From: Pycnopodia helianthoides
Taxonomy: Eukaryota; Echinodermata; Asteroidea; Forcipulatida; Asteriidae
Length of the DNA: 64,000 bases
Direction: 5' to 3'
Assembly (NCBI GenBank): GCA_032158295.1
Contig: CM063258.1
Coordinates: 9,194,583 to 9,258,582 of the forward strand
Notes under the pieces: model-generated
Seen by the model: only the letters and a program-made list of their open reading frames with translations
Database searches by the model: none
Told to the model about the DNA's origin: nothing
Shown here: positions 35,601-46,940 of the stretch, piece by piece
Layout: every line of letters starts with the position of its first letter
Position numbering within the stretch: position 1 is the first letter of the stretch
Program-made: the position numbers and the translations under genes

Positions 35601-38600
35601 CGAGCCAGCCTTCACCCCCCCCCCCTTTCCAACAGAACAAATCGTCTCGTGTAGTTGATGACAAATTATTCTTGTCCCACTTGAAAACTTCTCTCTACTA
35701 GATTCGGTTGTAGACCGATGAGAGTTGACCAGTCAAGGGCTCTGGCTGGCCCGTCTCCCCCGCCGGCTCTACCCGCTGCTGGCACCAGCAATATGTCGCC
35801 GCCAAGTGGGACCTTTCCCCTTTTCAAAATGGATATCTGTCACGTGCACTCTTTAACAACAGGTTTGAATTTGGCGATGCCTCTACGACTGTTCCATGAT
35901 GATATCCTGGAATCAAGTTCGCATCCCAGTTGTTTTCTTCTTTGGTACAATAGTCACAATGTCAAGTATCGAATGACCCGATTTAATGGAGATAATGTCC
36001 TTATTTATTTATCTGTCTTATTTACTCAGGGATCCCATCAGTGATTCCACTGTTCTCACTGTGAGACATACAATTACAAAATGACAAACATAGAACAATA
36101 AAAGAGAAATAAACTTGGATTTATACATCAAAAAGTAGAGCCGTCAAACAAATTAGTGTATACAATATTTAAGAAAGATTGCATCAAATGAAGTTGGTGC
36201 AAATAAGTACAGGACGCAGAACTAACACCAAGTTCGAGTTTGCACATTATTTTTTGAAAGAAAGTCTGAGTGAAAATAGTTTTAAAAACACTTACTTTTG
36301 ATATTCCAAAAACACTCATTTTTTCAAAAATTGTGTGTAATACCTTTGTACGGTTAATGTCAGATGTCGTTCCAGTATTTGACTCCAGGGTTTCCTACCA
36401 GATTCAGTTTTTATTATTAATACGACATTTACAATAGGCTTATCTCGCGGAGTACACTGAAGCTATAACGTCCACTGATTACACTCCGGTCTCAAAATAT
36501 CCCAATGTATATTTTTGCCCCACTTGCCTCGTGTGGTTTCTCTCTTTCTCTGTCTCTTTCTTCTTGAAGTCATTTCCATCTTAATATTTACCTGTACGTT
36601 GTGTTTCACATCAGGACCTTGAGTATTTATATCAGCAGGAAAAAAATCAACTCATTTATTGTGAGGTTTCAGAGAGAAAACCAGATTTATTTCAAGATTT
36701 GTCCCGTATACAGTGAAGCGAAATGACTAGTTTCTGCCAATAGCGCAGAGAAGAACATTATTTTGAGGACGACTGTTGCTTTTAAAATACATGTTGGTCG
36801 CACGCGACATGAAACGTACGTCGGGTATGCTTTCGTTTATCCAAGTCATTTTGTTTAACTGCGACGAAGTCGTTCGACCCTGTACCGTGCCATCAAACAT
36901 ATAGGCTCTCGCATTTATGTCTCCTCTTCCCGTCTCGCAAAGGTATCTCCTCCGGTCGGAAGAAGTTTGGTTTCGTTTAGACCTCAAGGATGACCGGCCC
37001 CTGAATTATCTCCGCTCCGGAGCTCCTGACGCCCGCCCCCACCGGAACACCGCCGGATCGCGTCCTTCACTGCAAATCAGAAACGTCCAAATTCGTTACC
37101 GGACTCCGGCTAATGCGCATTAGCTCTTTGACAGTTCGGGACAGATTGGCGAATTGAATCGTTCAAGATGGCCGCCGGTGGCGCTTCTTGTTTAGCATTT
37201 CCGTTTAGCATTGATAAGACAACGAAATCCTAATGAAGCTGTGCTCTATAGCCTTCAACAGTAAACAGTTCAAGATTCGCTAGCTCGTGACGCATTAAAA
37301 CCCAGGCCTTGTCCAGCTCGTCTGGTTGCCTTCTCCGCTAATTGCTAACAATCAGATTAGCACAACAAATATTCGGGTCTATAGATGCATTCAGTTCAAA
37401 ATGGCCGTTCAAAAATAAACCATGACGGTGCTGCAATTATTTTTATTTTTTTCCAATTGATCAAAACGGGGCTAGGAACGTATCGGCTGTATATCCATAA
37501 ACCTTTATCACAGTGCAGCCATCTTTCTCAGATTCCCTGTATACACAACGGCACTTATAGTTTTAACTCTCAATTTATAAAAAGGGACCAGACTAAAGTT
37601 CCCTTCCAGCCTCGGTATGGTTGCTGTCGTTTGAATGGAAGAAAAACAAGATGGCTGACTCAATGATAACAATCTGTAGTTAAGAATCAGTTCTGTTAAT
37701 CCTTACACTGGGAGTCAATTTCCTTCATTGGAATTGTGGGCTTATTATGACAATCTTTTCTAGTTTAAGCCCGAATTCTTTTACAGAAATAATTAAAACG
37801 ATCAAGACCATGCTGATGGATACAGGGCCTTGTTTAGCTCACCTCACCTGTCCCTAGTTTCAGTCCCATTTCCACTGAAATTGATTACCGGGGACCATGG
37901 ATGGAACAAATTCTAGATGGCTGCTCTGAAGCCATGAGAAGGTCTGACAAAATCTAGCCTTGTCTGTTCAAGATCGCAGTGAAGCTTCGTGAAGCTTTGG
38001 GTTTTTTTTTTTACTATAGTCAGTCTGCTCCCTAACTCCCTTATATGATCTTCAGTGGTTAAGTAGCAATTCACCGTCTGTAACCAATTCAAGATGGCCG
38101 CGCGCAGTGCACCTCCTAATCAGACCGCACGGACACCAGTTTCGAATTCTCCGCGATATGAGAATAATTAACCGTTGTTTTGACGTCAAAGATGACATTC
38201 ATCATTATGTGCAGACGTTCTCTAGACGGGAACGATGTCTGGAAGAGACGGTCTGGACCCAGATGATGTTCATTAGAAATTATCTCGGGCCATAATTCAA
38301 CTGTCGTGGTTTGCAAAAGTGCATTCGCATATTTTGTATGTCTGTGTTCTTTTTGTGAATACAATGATAAGTACTTACAACCGTTGCTTGTGAAGCAAGA
38401 AAACTTGACAAAGATGGGGACAGTGTTAAAGAGATCGCCAGAAAGGTCCTTTCGAAGGAATAGCAAAAGTTGTTCTGAGTTTTTGTTGCAGGGAACTGAG
38501 GTATTAACTTTGTTACAAACTCTCAACAATTTATCAACTCCGATCTCCGTAGTGACCATTGCAATGGAGATCAACGTTGAGATGTGTTAAACACGTATCC

Positions 38601-41322
38601 TGAGGGCACAAGTGGCGTCGATGAGGGCGTAATAATGGCCTTGCTGTCACTCGATAAATGCAGCAACAGTCGTTTTAGGTGCCATCGAATTTAACAGGGG
38701 GTTCGAGTGACACCAGGGGCTGTTTTGACACTATCTTCGCTTGGAATCTCCATTTACGTTTGAGATGTTTTATGGAGTGCTTGTGGTTCTTGGTTACTGT
38801 GGTAATTTGACGCAGAACCGCCAGTGTTTTGGGGTCTAAATAGTGTAGCGCCCTCTCTTGGTCGAGCAGTTCAATCCGAGTGCCATTCCCTTTGATGTGA
38901 AAGTGAAGCTGCTCGTTTAGATGAACTGCTATTGAATTAACCAATAAACACTTTCCAGGCATGTGTCTTTAAACTGACTGTCTTAAACTTAATCAGAGGT
39001 AAATAGGCACCTAATCATTATTACGTCCATCTATCGCTGGTAAGCGTGACTCTACAATACAATGGAAGTAGTTACCAGTGAAAACATGTCGGTGATTGAA
39101 TACTTAATTGTCCAGCTCACTTCACCATTTTAGTTGTTGCGTTTGAATAATTCGTTTTACGGCTGCAGAGTTTGCAGTGCACATCGGATCAAATAAGTCA
39201 ACGACCTATGGGCTAACAGCCCGTGCTCATTGTGTTATTGTTAGAGTTGTTTTTTAAGATCTACCAAGTCATCATGTGTGCTTTTCTCACGAAGCTCACT
39301 ATACCTACAGTAATTTTTCTGAACTTTCTTCACTGTGAACAAGTCAACTCTATTTATTTTGATGTTCTGTTCCCTACAAAGGCACACAATGCCGTTGCTT
39401 GTGGAAGTTGTTATCCCAATGTTTGTTTACCATTTATAAAGAGTATAACGATTCGATCGACAAGGTGCCGTCATGTCCCGTACCCATTCATAGAAAACCT
39501 CCAAACCTGAAACAAGTCTGGTTTTTAAAAAAAACTTGTATTTTCTTGGCACCGCAAGACGAAACAATAGATTCAATCAGTGATATTTTCCAGTGAATTA
39601 GCTCCGAATAAAGACACGCAGAGTTCAACGACTTTATTATGCTGTTAAATCCTGTATTACGATGCAATAACACGGTGCGGTATTCGAGCGCCTCTAGCCT
39701 GAGCGGGACGAGCGGTCCACTCTGGCGGCCCGTGCGAGCGACGCGTCCGGCCTGGCGACTTCAACCGGACGCTGTCCCCTTACCGTTGCCGGGTCCTCTC
39801 GTGGGGCGAGGCACCGCGGCGACTAGCCGCATTACACGCCCGATTTGGAAAGCTTAATGGGACTAGGTACACATTGAGCACGGTCGTCTGAATTCGTTTG
39901 ACTTATTGAATGACCGCTTATTGAAATGACCTTACGTGTTCACTCATTCAACGCGGGTGACGGGACATCGGACCGCAGGCTTCAATTTGTTTGTGGTCAA
40001 CTCAAACATAAAAAAGTACATTTGTAGCTATAAAAAGTCCCTTTTGTCCCAATTAGTTTCAATCTGAAAGCTCATTCAATCTTTAAAGTTCAGTCAATTA
40101 TAGGCTACAGTTAGTTCGAGTTTAGAGAAAATGTTCTTTCTGAAGTACTGTCAAAGCCTGTAGGGGACATAGCATTTGAAGACATTATAAAATTACCGTT
40201 GCTTATTGTGATTGCAGTAATTGAAATAAGCCCAGTATGGAAGGAAACGAAAACTCTGATAAACCATAAACAGTGGTTGATGTGTTCACAAGACCTTCGA
40301 ATTTGATGTAATTTCCATCAGGTTGGTTGTAATGGTGTTTTTGTTGAAAAATAGAGGATGGTAATTTTTTTTCCAAAAAAATGTTTTGTGTCCTCTGTCA
40401 TCAACTGTCTTTTTTATTTACTACTGTTGTACCTGAGCTTGCCCAAGACAGTGCCCTCTACGGTCGAGTATAACGCATATTGACGTTATAAAAATTGACG
40501 CACCGTCTTTATAACCACAAAAGCAAAACTTGAAAGAAATATAACACGTGCAAAATAATGTGTGGCGCCAATTTGTATATATACATTTTTTGAAGGCCGG
40601 TTCAGCACGGCTGTTAGTAGGTTGTAGTTGAAAATGAGCTCTAACTGAAGTTCGTCAATCGCTGCTTCATTTAATTTTTTACTTCTGTCATAGTTCATTT
40701 CCTCACGGACCGTGGAGTCCAAAGTGCTGACATTGAAGAAAGCCCACACGTCGAGAGACGACAGGGTACTAAGTGGAAACGGCTACTAAAAACGACTTGT
40801 GGATAGACTACGACACGCACAACAAACCGAGAAACGTGGTATTCAAACAGACAGTGTGCCGGTTGTAGTCCGGGATTCCTGCTGGGTTTAAAAAAATGTT
40901 ACTCTTAATAATTGTTAATTCTGTGGGGAACCGAGTAACATTTTCAAATTGTTTTGTATTGGAAGTAAAACAGGAAGTTAAAAGAATAATGTGTACATCA
41001 TTTACACACAAGCAATTCATAAGAAAATACAGAAAGTTTTGTGTCTTTGTTAGTTTAGAGCATCCTGATTCGTGGAGGTTTATTACCAAGGCTGTACCTT
41101 ATCTTGCTTCAAAGAGCGTACAAGCATGCAGCGATGTGTAGTTATTTTCGAGTTTTACCGGAATATCGAAAAGCACCGTCAAAAGAGGGAGGACGCGCCG
41201 TATCGACACCTCTTGTCTTGAGTGAGCAACGCGTGCTGATGGGGGATGGGGAAATGCCGCGGCGAGATCGATCACCCCTTGGAACGAGGTTGGATTGGAA
41301 CCCACGATCTCCGGCCTTCTTT
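32611..41322. other. Non-coding, probable Lhx2/9 intron or upstream flank, no exon recognised
   Basis: I looked here for LIM-domain zinc-finger exons (C-x2-C, HLRCLKCC-like, GDHFGMKD-like, KGRPRKRK-like codings) and saw none. Features seen: poly-C and poly-G runs (32923-32934, 33542-33552), a half copy of the GGGCCCAATTTCAT family (34071-34085), a perfect 12-bp hairpin (34131-34161), and CpG-rich patches at 36880-37110 and 39690-39850 without recognisable protein. Confidence 0.45.
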
Positions 41323-41330
41323 AGCGGGAC

Positions 41331-41451
41331 GCAGTTTTGTTTTTCGTACCACACTTGAGACAGAGGGTCAACAGTGAAGGGATCCGGGAAAGCGCCCATA
41401 CCTTATGTGTGTATGCATTGGCTCTAGTGTGGTACGGAAAGAAAAATCGCT
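41331..41451. mobile_element. 121-bp MITE with 8-bp target duplication (hAT-like), copy 2
   Basis: Same family as 29935-30054: TTTTCGTACCACACTTGAGA.. and ..CTAGTGTGGTACGGAAAG with GGGATCCGGGAAAGCGCCCA inside. The direct repeat AGCGGGAC flanks it (41323-41330 and 41452-41459). It lies 76 bp upstream of the Lhx2/9 homeodomain exon, so the exon's upstream intron sequence is partly transposon-derived. Confidence 0.9.
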
Positions 41452-41527
41452 AGCGGGACCCCGTTTCATGTTTCATAAAGGCATACCGTTTAATCATTCT
41501 GTCTTTCTTGCTGTCATTTTCTGGTAG

Positions 41528-41733
41528 GTTTGGGGGGAGTGGACGGACATCTAGGGCTGGACAGTGATGGGTACATGTCGCAGCAATCCCAGCGGACGAA
41601 GCGAATGAGGACGAGCTTCAAACACCACCAACTACGTACCATGAAGTCTTACTTCGGTATCAACCACAACCCTGACGCTAAAGATCTCAAACAGCTCGCC
41701 CAGAAGACTGGTCTCACCAAAAGGGTTCTGCAG
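41528..41733 (+). CDS. Lhx2/9: Lhx2/9 LIM-homeobox gene, penultimate coding exon (homeodomain residues 1-46)
   Basis: This internal exon encodes most of the homeodomain of a LIM-homeodomain transcription factor, a nuclear DNA-binding regulator of limb, eye, gonad and neural development in animals. It is preceded by ctggtag and followed by gtaact, and it opens in phase 2 (two bases complete a split Gly codon). About 21 linker residues (GVDGHLGLDSDGYMSQQSQ) lead into the homeodomain, which begins RTKRMRTSFKHHQLRTMKSY. The segment through NHNPDAKDLKQLAQKTGLTK is nearly identical, from memory, to vertebrate LHX2 and LHX9; one visible difference is FGINHN where vertebrates have FAINHN. The exon ends after ...RVLQ, at homeodomain position 46, the usual intron site in this class. 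LIM1 and LIM2 must be encoded upstream, but I could not find them in the window. Confidence 0.97.
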
Positions 41734-41776
41734 GTAACTAGTTGATCTATATAGGACTAATTGCCTTTTTTTTTCT

Positions 41777-42177
41777 TTAAAGGAACATTACAGAATTGGC
41801 TTTTGCTAACAAAACAGTTGCTGGCAGTGTAAGCACTTTAGTGTAATCCACCATATACATAAACTGACAAACCTGTAGAAGTTTGAGATCGATCGGCCAT
41901 CTGTGCACGGGTCACGAGAAAATAGTGAAAAACCGATTACACATTTGCATGAAATCATATAGATTCAACGAATGAATAAAACGCTCACTGAGCGATAAAC
42001 TCCAATCGGAAAATTAGTTTATTCATTCCTCATCAAATATGGCATTTCAGACAGAAATATTTCAAGGGATGTTTTCTACTATCATCATCATTAGACCGTG
42101 TAAGTTTTATGTAAATCTGTGATGAAAAAGTATATTTTACAAGTTTTTTTCTTACCAATTCTGTAATGTTCCTTTAA
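41777..42177. mobile_element. TTAA-flanked MITE in the Lhx2/9 homeodomain intron
   Basis: TTAA at both ends encloses a perfect 19-bp terminal inverted repeat, AGGAACATTACAGAATTGG. The interior carries CACGAGAAAATAGTGAAAAA, shared with the elements at 62756-63056 and 63052-63396. TTAA targets suggest piggyBac-type mobilisation, but the terminus is not the usual CCC, so the superfamily is uncertain. Confidence 0.85.
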
Positions 42178-42200
42178 GGTATATATAATTATAAGGTTTT

Positions 42201-42349
42201 TTTTTCAAACCTCGGCTAAAAGGCTCTGGCTCCGGACTCCGGGATCCGTTTGATGTTGGAAACACCGTGCAAAATGTACATTGTTTTAAAAAGTTGATGA
42301 CGGAGCCCATCGGCCTGAGCCGAAGCCTAAGCCGAGGTTTGGAAAAGTC
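42201..42349. mobile_element. Foldback element, CCAAACCTTGGC family, copy 2 (Lhx2/9 intron)
   Basis: The left TTTTTCAAACCTCGGCTAAA and the right ..TAAGCCGAGGTTTGGAAAAG are inverted. The core ACACCGTGCAAAA..TGATGACGGAGCCC matches 15766-15940. Confidence 0.8.
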
Positions 42350-42356
42350 CCAGGCC

Positions 42357-42492
42357 ATGTCCGAATCAAGCGACTACGGCTACGGCTATGGCGATTGGCT
42401 GCAACGACACTCCATGAATAATATGCCTTTTCAGCCAAAATCCTGCCGTATAGCCACTGCAACTGCCGAAGCCAACCAATTCGGGCACACAC
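42357..42492. mobile_element. GGCTACGGCTATGGC-family element, copy 4 (Lhx2/9 intron)
   Basis: Starts TGTCCGAATCAAGCGACTAC and ends ..CCAATTCGGGCAC, inverted. It directly follows the preceding element. Confidence 0.75.
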
Positions 42493-42983
42493 GGCCTCGT
42501 ACAAAGTTTGTCACGCGATATCTATAGCACGCAAGGTGTTCCCTAATTAACTACACCGGGCTGATTAGGATTGCATCAGAACTTTTAAAGAAAAAGTACA
42601 ATAGCGGTGATTAGCGAGAAACATCCAATGGTTTCAATCTCAAAGCTGACTGATTATAAAGTCCATACCTAGTATACCAATCCTCCATGAGGAAATTTGA
42701 AATACTTTTAGTTCTTGTTACTCAAGTTCCATTGGAAACTACTCTGATAAGATTAAAAATCACTTTGATGATTATAAAGGCCGATGACAAATGTCCTTGA
42801 TTAGATAATTTTGTAATAGTCTGTACCTTTTATAGAGAGACATATCCCATTTTATGATTGTATCACGAGCTCACCATTCCCCCACCTCCCGCAATCTTAA
42901 ATGTGTTGTCACAAAACAGCCAAGCTTTTGGGGCATCAGTGTTTTTTGGTCAAGTTGTCATTTGGTTTTATCTTACTTCCCAG

Positions 42984-43445
42984 GTGTGGTTTCAGAACGC
43001 CCGTGCTAAGTACCGACGGAGCCTCCTCAAGAAAGACCCAAGCGGTGACAAGGGCGTCGATTCCCCGCCTCCCCAAGCTGACATGACCGGTACCTCCGTC
43101 TCATCCCCGTCCACCAACGGCCGGAGCAGCCCGACGTCGACGACCGCGGGTGTCTCCAGCCACCACGGAGGCTGCACCAGCGGCTCCGAGCAGGGGTCCA
43201 TGATGGGCTCCCCGGACGAGGACGACGACGACGATGATGGCGCCTCCTACACCTCCGAGGGGCTCTCGTACAGCGAGTTGAAAAACGCCTCTGAACTGTC
43301 CCCGGCCGTGGCCGATGACGTCCTGACTATATCGGCCATGCCGGCCCATTCCCCGAACAACACCCTAGCAGGGGACTGCCTTCCCTCGCCGAACGCACTC
43401 AACGGCAGTGTCTTGAGAACTAATCTAATCGATATCTTTAACTGA
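42984..43445 (+). CDS. Lhx2/9: Lhx2/9 LIM-homeobox gene, last coding exon (homeodomain helix 3 and C-terminal tail)
   Basis: The exon follows a good acceptor (tatcttacttcccag) and continues the previous exon in phase 0. It begins VWFQNARAKYRR, the recognition helix with W48, F49, N51 and R53, and so completes the 60-residue homeodomain. The remaining ~140 residues are a low-complexity tail: Ser/Thr/Pro-rich, then an acidic run (EDDDDDD, from GAC/GAT codons near 43219-43242), ending in ...TNLIDIFN before TGA at 43443. Vertebrate LHX2/9 proteins end in a similar short hydrophobic TNLF-like tail, so the stop looks genuine. The exon adds 153 residues. It is clearly richer in G+C than its surroundings, as expected for coding sequence. 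Confidence 0.97.
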   Translation: MWFQNARAKYRRSLLKKDPSGDKGVDSPPPQADMTGTSVSSPSTNGRSSPTSTTAGVSSHHGGCTSGSEQGSMMGSPDEDDDDDDGASYTSEGLSYSELKNASELSPAVADDVLTISAMPAHSPNNTLAGDCLPSPNALNGSVLRTNLIDIFN

Positions 43446-44970
43446 CACTCGATTACACAATCATGGACAACCCCCGCCCCCTCCTCAAGACGAAAATAAT
43501 TTCTTAAAACCTGACATCTTCTGTTCAAAATTTTTCTCGAAATTATCCATCTATGTTACTCGGAGAGGGGGATATAGCCACTGTCCCTTGAAACTTGCAC
43601 CCACCCGGACTAAGTTCCCCGGACTAAGTTCACCCGGCTTTACATGCATTGGATTAGGCGATGTTTTTTGGTTTTGTTGCTGTTATTTTGGTTGGTGTTG
43701 TTGTTGTTGTTGTTTGGGTTGTGGGATTTGTTTTACGACTGAGCTCTAAAACCAGTGCCTTGTAGCATAGGGTGTAGATTATGGGGTAACAATTTCATGA
43801 AACTCGTCTATTATTGTCACCTCCTGCCTCAAAATTAACTTATTATTTCACGTGTGATTATTAATCAGACAATGTCGATAGATGTATACTTTATTTACTG
43901 TACATTTCAGAGTTAATTACTTGTAGTTTGAAGTATGTTTTTTTGTTTTGAATAGCCATTTTGTGATGGTACTCAGTTTTAATATAAACGGCTACAACTA
44001 AACTTGTGAACATGTTCCCTAAATCGGATGGATCCAAATCAGTATTCTGCCATTTATGTCGTGCTCCCAGCACGCGTTAACAATTACGCATGCAGGTTGT
44101 ATTTATACGGAGCAAGGAGCCAGACTTTTTTTGCCCGCAGCGTCCCTTCATTACTATACTTTACCACTAGTCTTTTTCGTGCATCCCCGCACATACGCCT
44201 TCATTTAAGACTAGTAGTTGGTATTTGTGCACATTTATGTTGTTTAATAATTTGTCAAAGTGGACTTACAGAAATGAATGTAAAGTGTGATCCGTCCCGT
44301 AGTGTAAACACAAGTGATGTATAATTATGCATTTATTCGACGACGTATAGTCAATTATTTGATGTCGTATTTATTGCCTTTTGTTTCCCAAACAACTACT
44401 GCTCAGGGAAAAAAAGCAACGCATTTTGTTAACAATTTGATGAGAAAAAAAAAATGTTCTTCAACTAATTGTATAAACTCATTTTATAATTAATTTTGTA
44501 TAATATGAACAAAAAGAACGTCGTGTAAATAATTATTTGCATTATTTTGTTTCTGTCAACATAATCCATTATGCTGCATCACACCAAACCACTTTGTGTC
44601 TTTTTTCACTTTTGGTAATCACTGTTCGTAGCAGTTTTATCACACGTCTTAAAGTACCAAGGCTTTTTTACGACAGGTATGCAAACCTTTGTTTGATTGG
44701 AGACCCATTTGTATAATAGCTAGAGTTTACAAGGTACTGTTGCAAACCACGCCAAAACGGGTGTTCTTTTACGTGCATTACACAACACACGGAACCAAAG
44801 TGTCCCATCCGAAGGACGAAGCAATCGTGCTTAGAGGTGTCCTGTGCCCAAGGGCATAAGCGCCACGACCGGGACTCGAACCAACATTCTGACAAGACTA
44901 GACCTTTGATAAACAGTTCCTTTGTTTTTAAGCACTCCCCAAATCTTGATACCCCCCCCCCCCCAATAAA
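43446..44970 (+). other. Probable Lhx2/9 3' UTR
   Basis: This AT-rich stretch follows the Lhx2/9 stop codon and holds no convincing ORF. It contains a short tandem duplication of ccggactaagttc (43611-43636), a GTT microsatellite (about 43675-43730) and a poly-C run (44951-44964). The first canonical AATAAA I see downstream is at 44965-44970, so the 3' UTR may be about 1.5 kb. The end point is inferred only from that signal, and a non-canonical earlier signal is possible. Confidence 0.35.
44690..44890 (-). mobile_element. tRNA-derived SINE, 5' end degraded
   Basis: The minus strand carries a Pol III box B (GGTTCGAGTCCCGG), followed by GGGCACAGGACACCTCTAAG and a CTTCGTCCTTCGGATGGGAC domain that I recall from SINEs of marine invertebrates. 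Box A is not clear. A related tRNA-headed element with both boxes is at 61511-61712. Confidence 0.65.
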
Positions 44971-45590
44971 ACACCATTGTCCCCACTTTCTTTCTTGTAA
45001 GTAGGATGGTATTTTTGTTGGGGGTGTTTGTTTTTTGTTTTCAATTTTCTCTACTGATTGAGTAGTGTTTATTTGCAACACGGATGAATACGCTTATATT
45101 GAAAATCAATCGTTGATGTTTTGTTGTTGCTGTTTGTTTTATCAACCTAAAAACAGAAAAATTAGACCCTTGGGTTAAGTTATGCGATTGACACACGACT
45201 CATTCAAAATAGTACACGCAATGTCGACTTGAGTCATTTGGGACCAGTCGGTAGTTTACCAGTGCATTTTTGTAAGTCGACTGTTTTTTTTCCTTTGTCG
45301 TTGACTAAAACTGTTTAATCAGAGAAAAAAGTGGGGTCTTTTAGAAGTTTTTATTACATTTTTTACTTCAATTGAATGTAGTGAACTTGTTTTCATGAAT
45401 TTCTGACACGTTTAGCACATAATCTGTCAAAATGCGATATTATTATCGACTGTTTCAAGGTTACGTTTGGATCCAGTATTTATGTTTGAGTAAAGAGCAT
45501 AATAATGGTTGGTGTTTTGTTGGTATTCAGTGATTGGTGTAAGAGATAATTACGTAGTGACGTAAAGGAGCACAGTCAATTACAATTAAT

Positions 45591-45960
45591 TAAAGGTATT
45601 GTACAGGATTGGTAAGGATAAAAAACATCATTGTTTAATTTTAGTCTGAAAGCTTACCGATTGTGAAGTTCATACTAGAACAGACTATTCTGTGAAATAT
45701 TTCGCTCTGAAATGAAGTCATACTCGAGAAAGCTGTATCTGAAAACATAATATAAAAAACGCAACAGCTGAATTTGGTTGTTAACCAAAACATGAAGGGC
45801 AGTGTGTTTACATGCTAAACATTTTGCATGGTTTTTCAACTGACGTCAAGCTCAAATTTTCACAGGTTAGTTATTTCATGTATATGGTTAATCACACAAA
45901 ACGTTAACACTTTCTGTTATTTTTGTCAGCTCTACCAATCTTTTATGATACCTTTGAAAG
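45591..45960. mobile_element. TTAAAGGTATTGTACAGGATTGG element
   Basis: The left end TTAAAGGTATTGTACAGGAT is matched by the right ..CTACCAATCTTTTATGATACC and TTTGAAAG in inverted form, with several substitutions. Its ends match the family at 62756-63396. Confidence 0.65.
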
Positions 45961-46609
45961 TATCTTAAATATCGGAATTTTTGATATTCAATCACCTTTA
46001 ACAAGAAGATCAAAACCTGTGTTGTTTGGGGGACTCTTCCATTTTTATTTAGCCTGAGATTTTTTTCTTCCAGCAAGAATGGTGTAGTTTGTCTTTTCCG
46101 TGTGGGAAAGTTTGGCTTTCAGGCATTTTGTTTTATTTCTGAATCAAAGGATTGGCCATCCACGCAATGTGAACATTTCATCACAAATGATTTGAAAATT
46201 CCTTGCAGTGGTGTTTACATTGGTTTAACAATTGGTTAATTTTGTCTGTAAAATTTCAACCTAATGGATGGAGCCTTCGTTTCAATTTTCAACTGTTTGG
46301 CGAAACTAAATTGAGTTGTATATAAAACGTTTACGTGTACATTTGCATAACAATACACATCGTTGTACAAAAAAATGAATTCACGAGTGTTGTTTGTTTT
46401 CACTTTGTTAGATTAATTATTTATTAAATAATAAATGATATATTTAAATGAAAGGAAAAACACCATGGCGAATTGTTTTTGTTATTTGATGTTTGTCGTT
46501 TATTGGGATCATGGGCGGGACAGCGGTTAACGATGGTTCTTTGAAAAGGCCGTACGTTGAGGGCGCTAAAGAGACTTCGAAGATTCGAACAACCTTTCAC
46601 AAAAATCAC

Positions 46610-46940
46610 TCTCTAAAAAACCCCGGGTCAGAGTTGACCCAGATTCCAGGTCCAAGGGGGCCTGACCCATTTCCAGGTCAGTGTGACCCTAAATCTGTGT
46701 CAAAATTACCTAGAAATTGGTAAAACTGACGCAGATTCCGAGTTAAAATCCCATTCTTTAACCACCCTCTGAGTCAGCCTGAACCAGAAATGGGTCAGGT
46801 CCACTGCAACCTCGTCCCCATGGTTTACTTTATTTCCAACCATGTTTACAAGCGGTCAACCTCGTACTGCTCGACACACACTGGGGACGATGTTGGGTCC
46901 ACTTGAATCCTTAATCCGGGTCAATTCTGACCCGAGAGTT
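46610..46940. mobile_element. MITE-like element, GGGTCA family, copy 2, interrupted
   Basis: The ends CCCCGGGTCAGAGTTGACCC and ..GGGTCAATTCTGACCCGAGA are inverted. Internal TGACGCAGATTCCGAGTTAA then AATCCCATT matches copy 1 at 5989-6237. A 90-bp element is inserted at 46806-46895. Confidence 0.75.
46806..46895. mobile_element. 90-bp nested MITE with 8-bp target duplication
   Basis: CAACCTCGTCCCCA at the left and TGGGGACGATGTTG at the right are inverted with one mismatch in 14. GGTCCACT flanks both sides (46798-46805 and 46896-46903). An 8-bp duplication fits a hAT-type transposase acting in trans. Confidence 0.88.

Noticed and set aside
39639..39857. GC-rich 72-codon ORF
   Set aside because: CpG-rich, but no recognised domain and no convincing splice sites; the reverse strand is also GC-rich.
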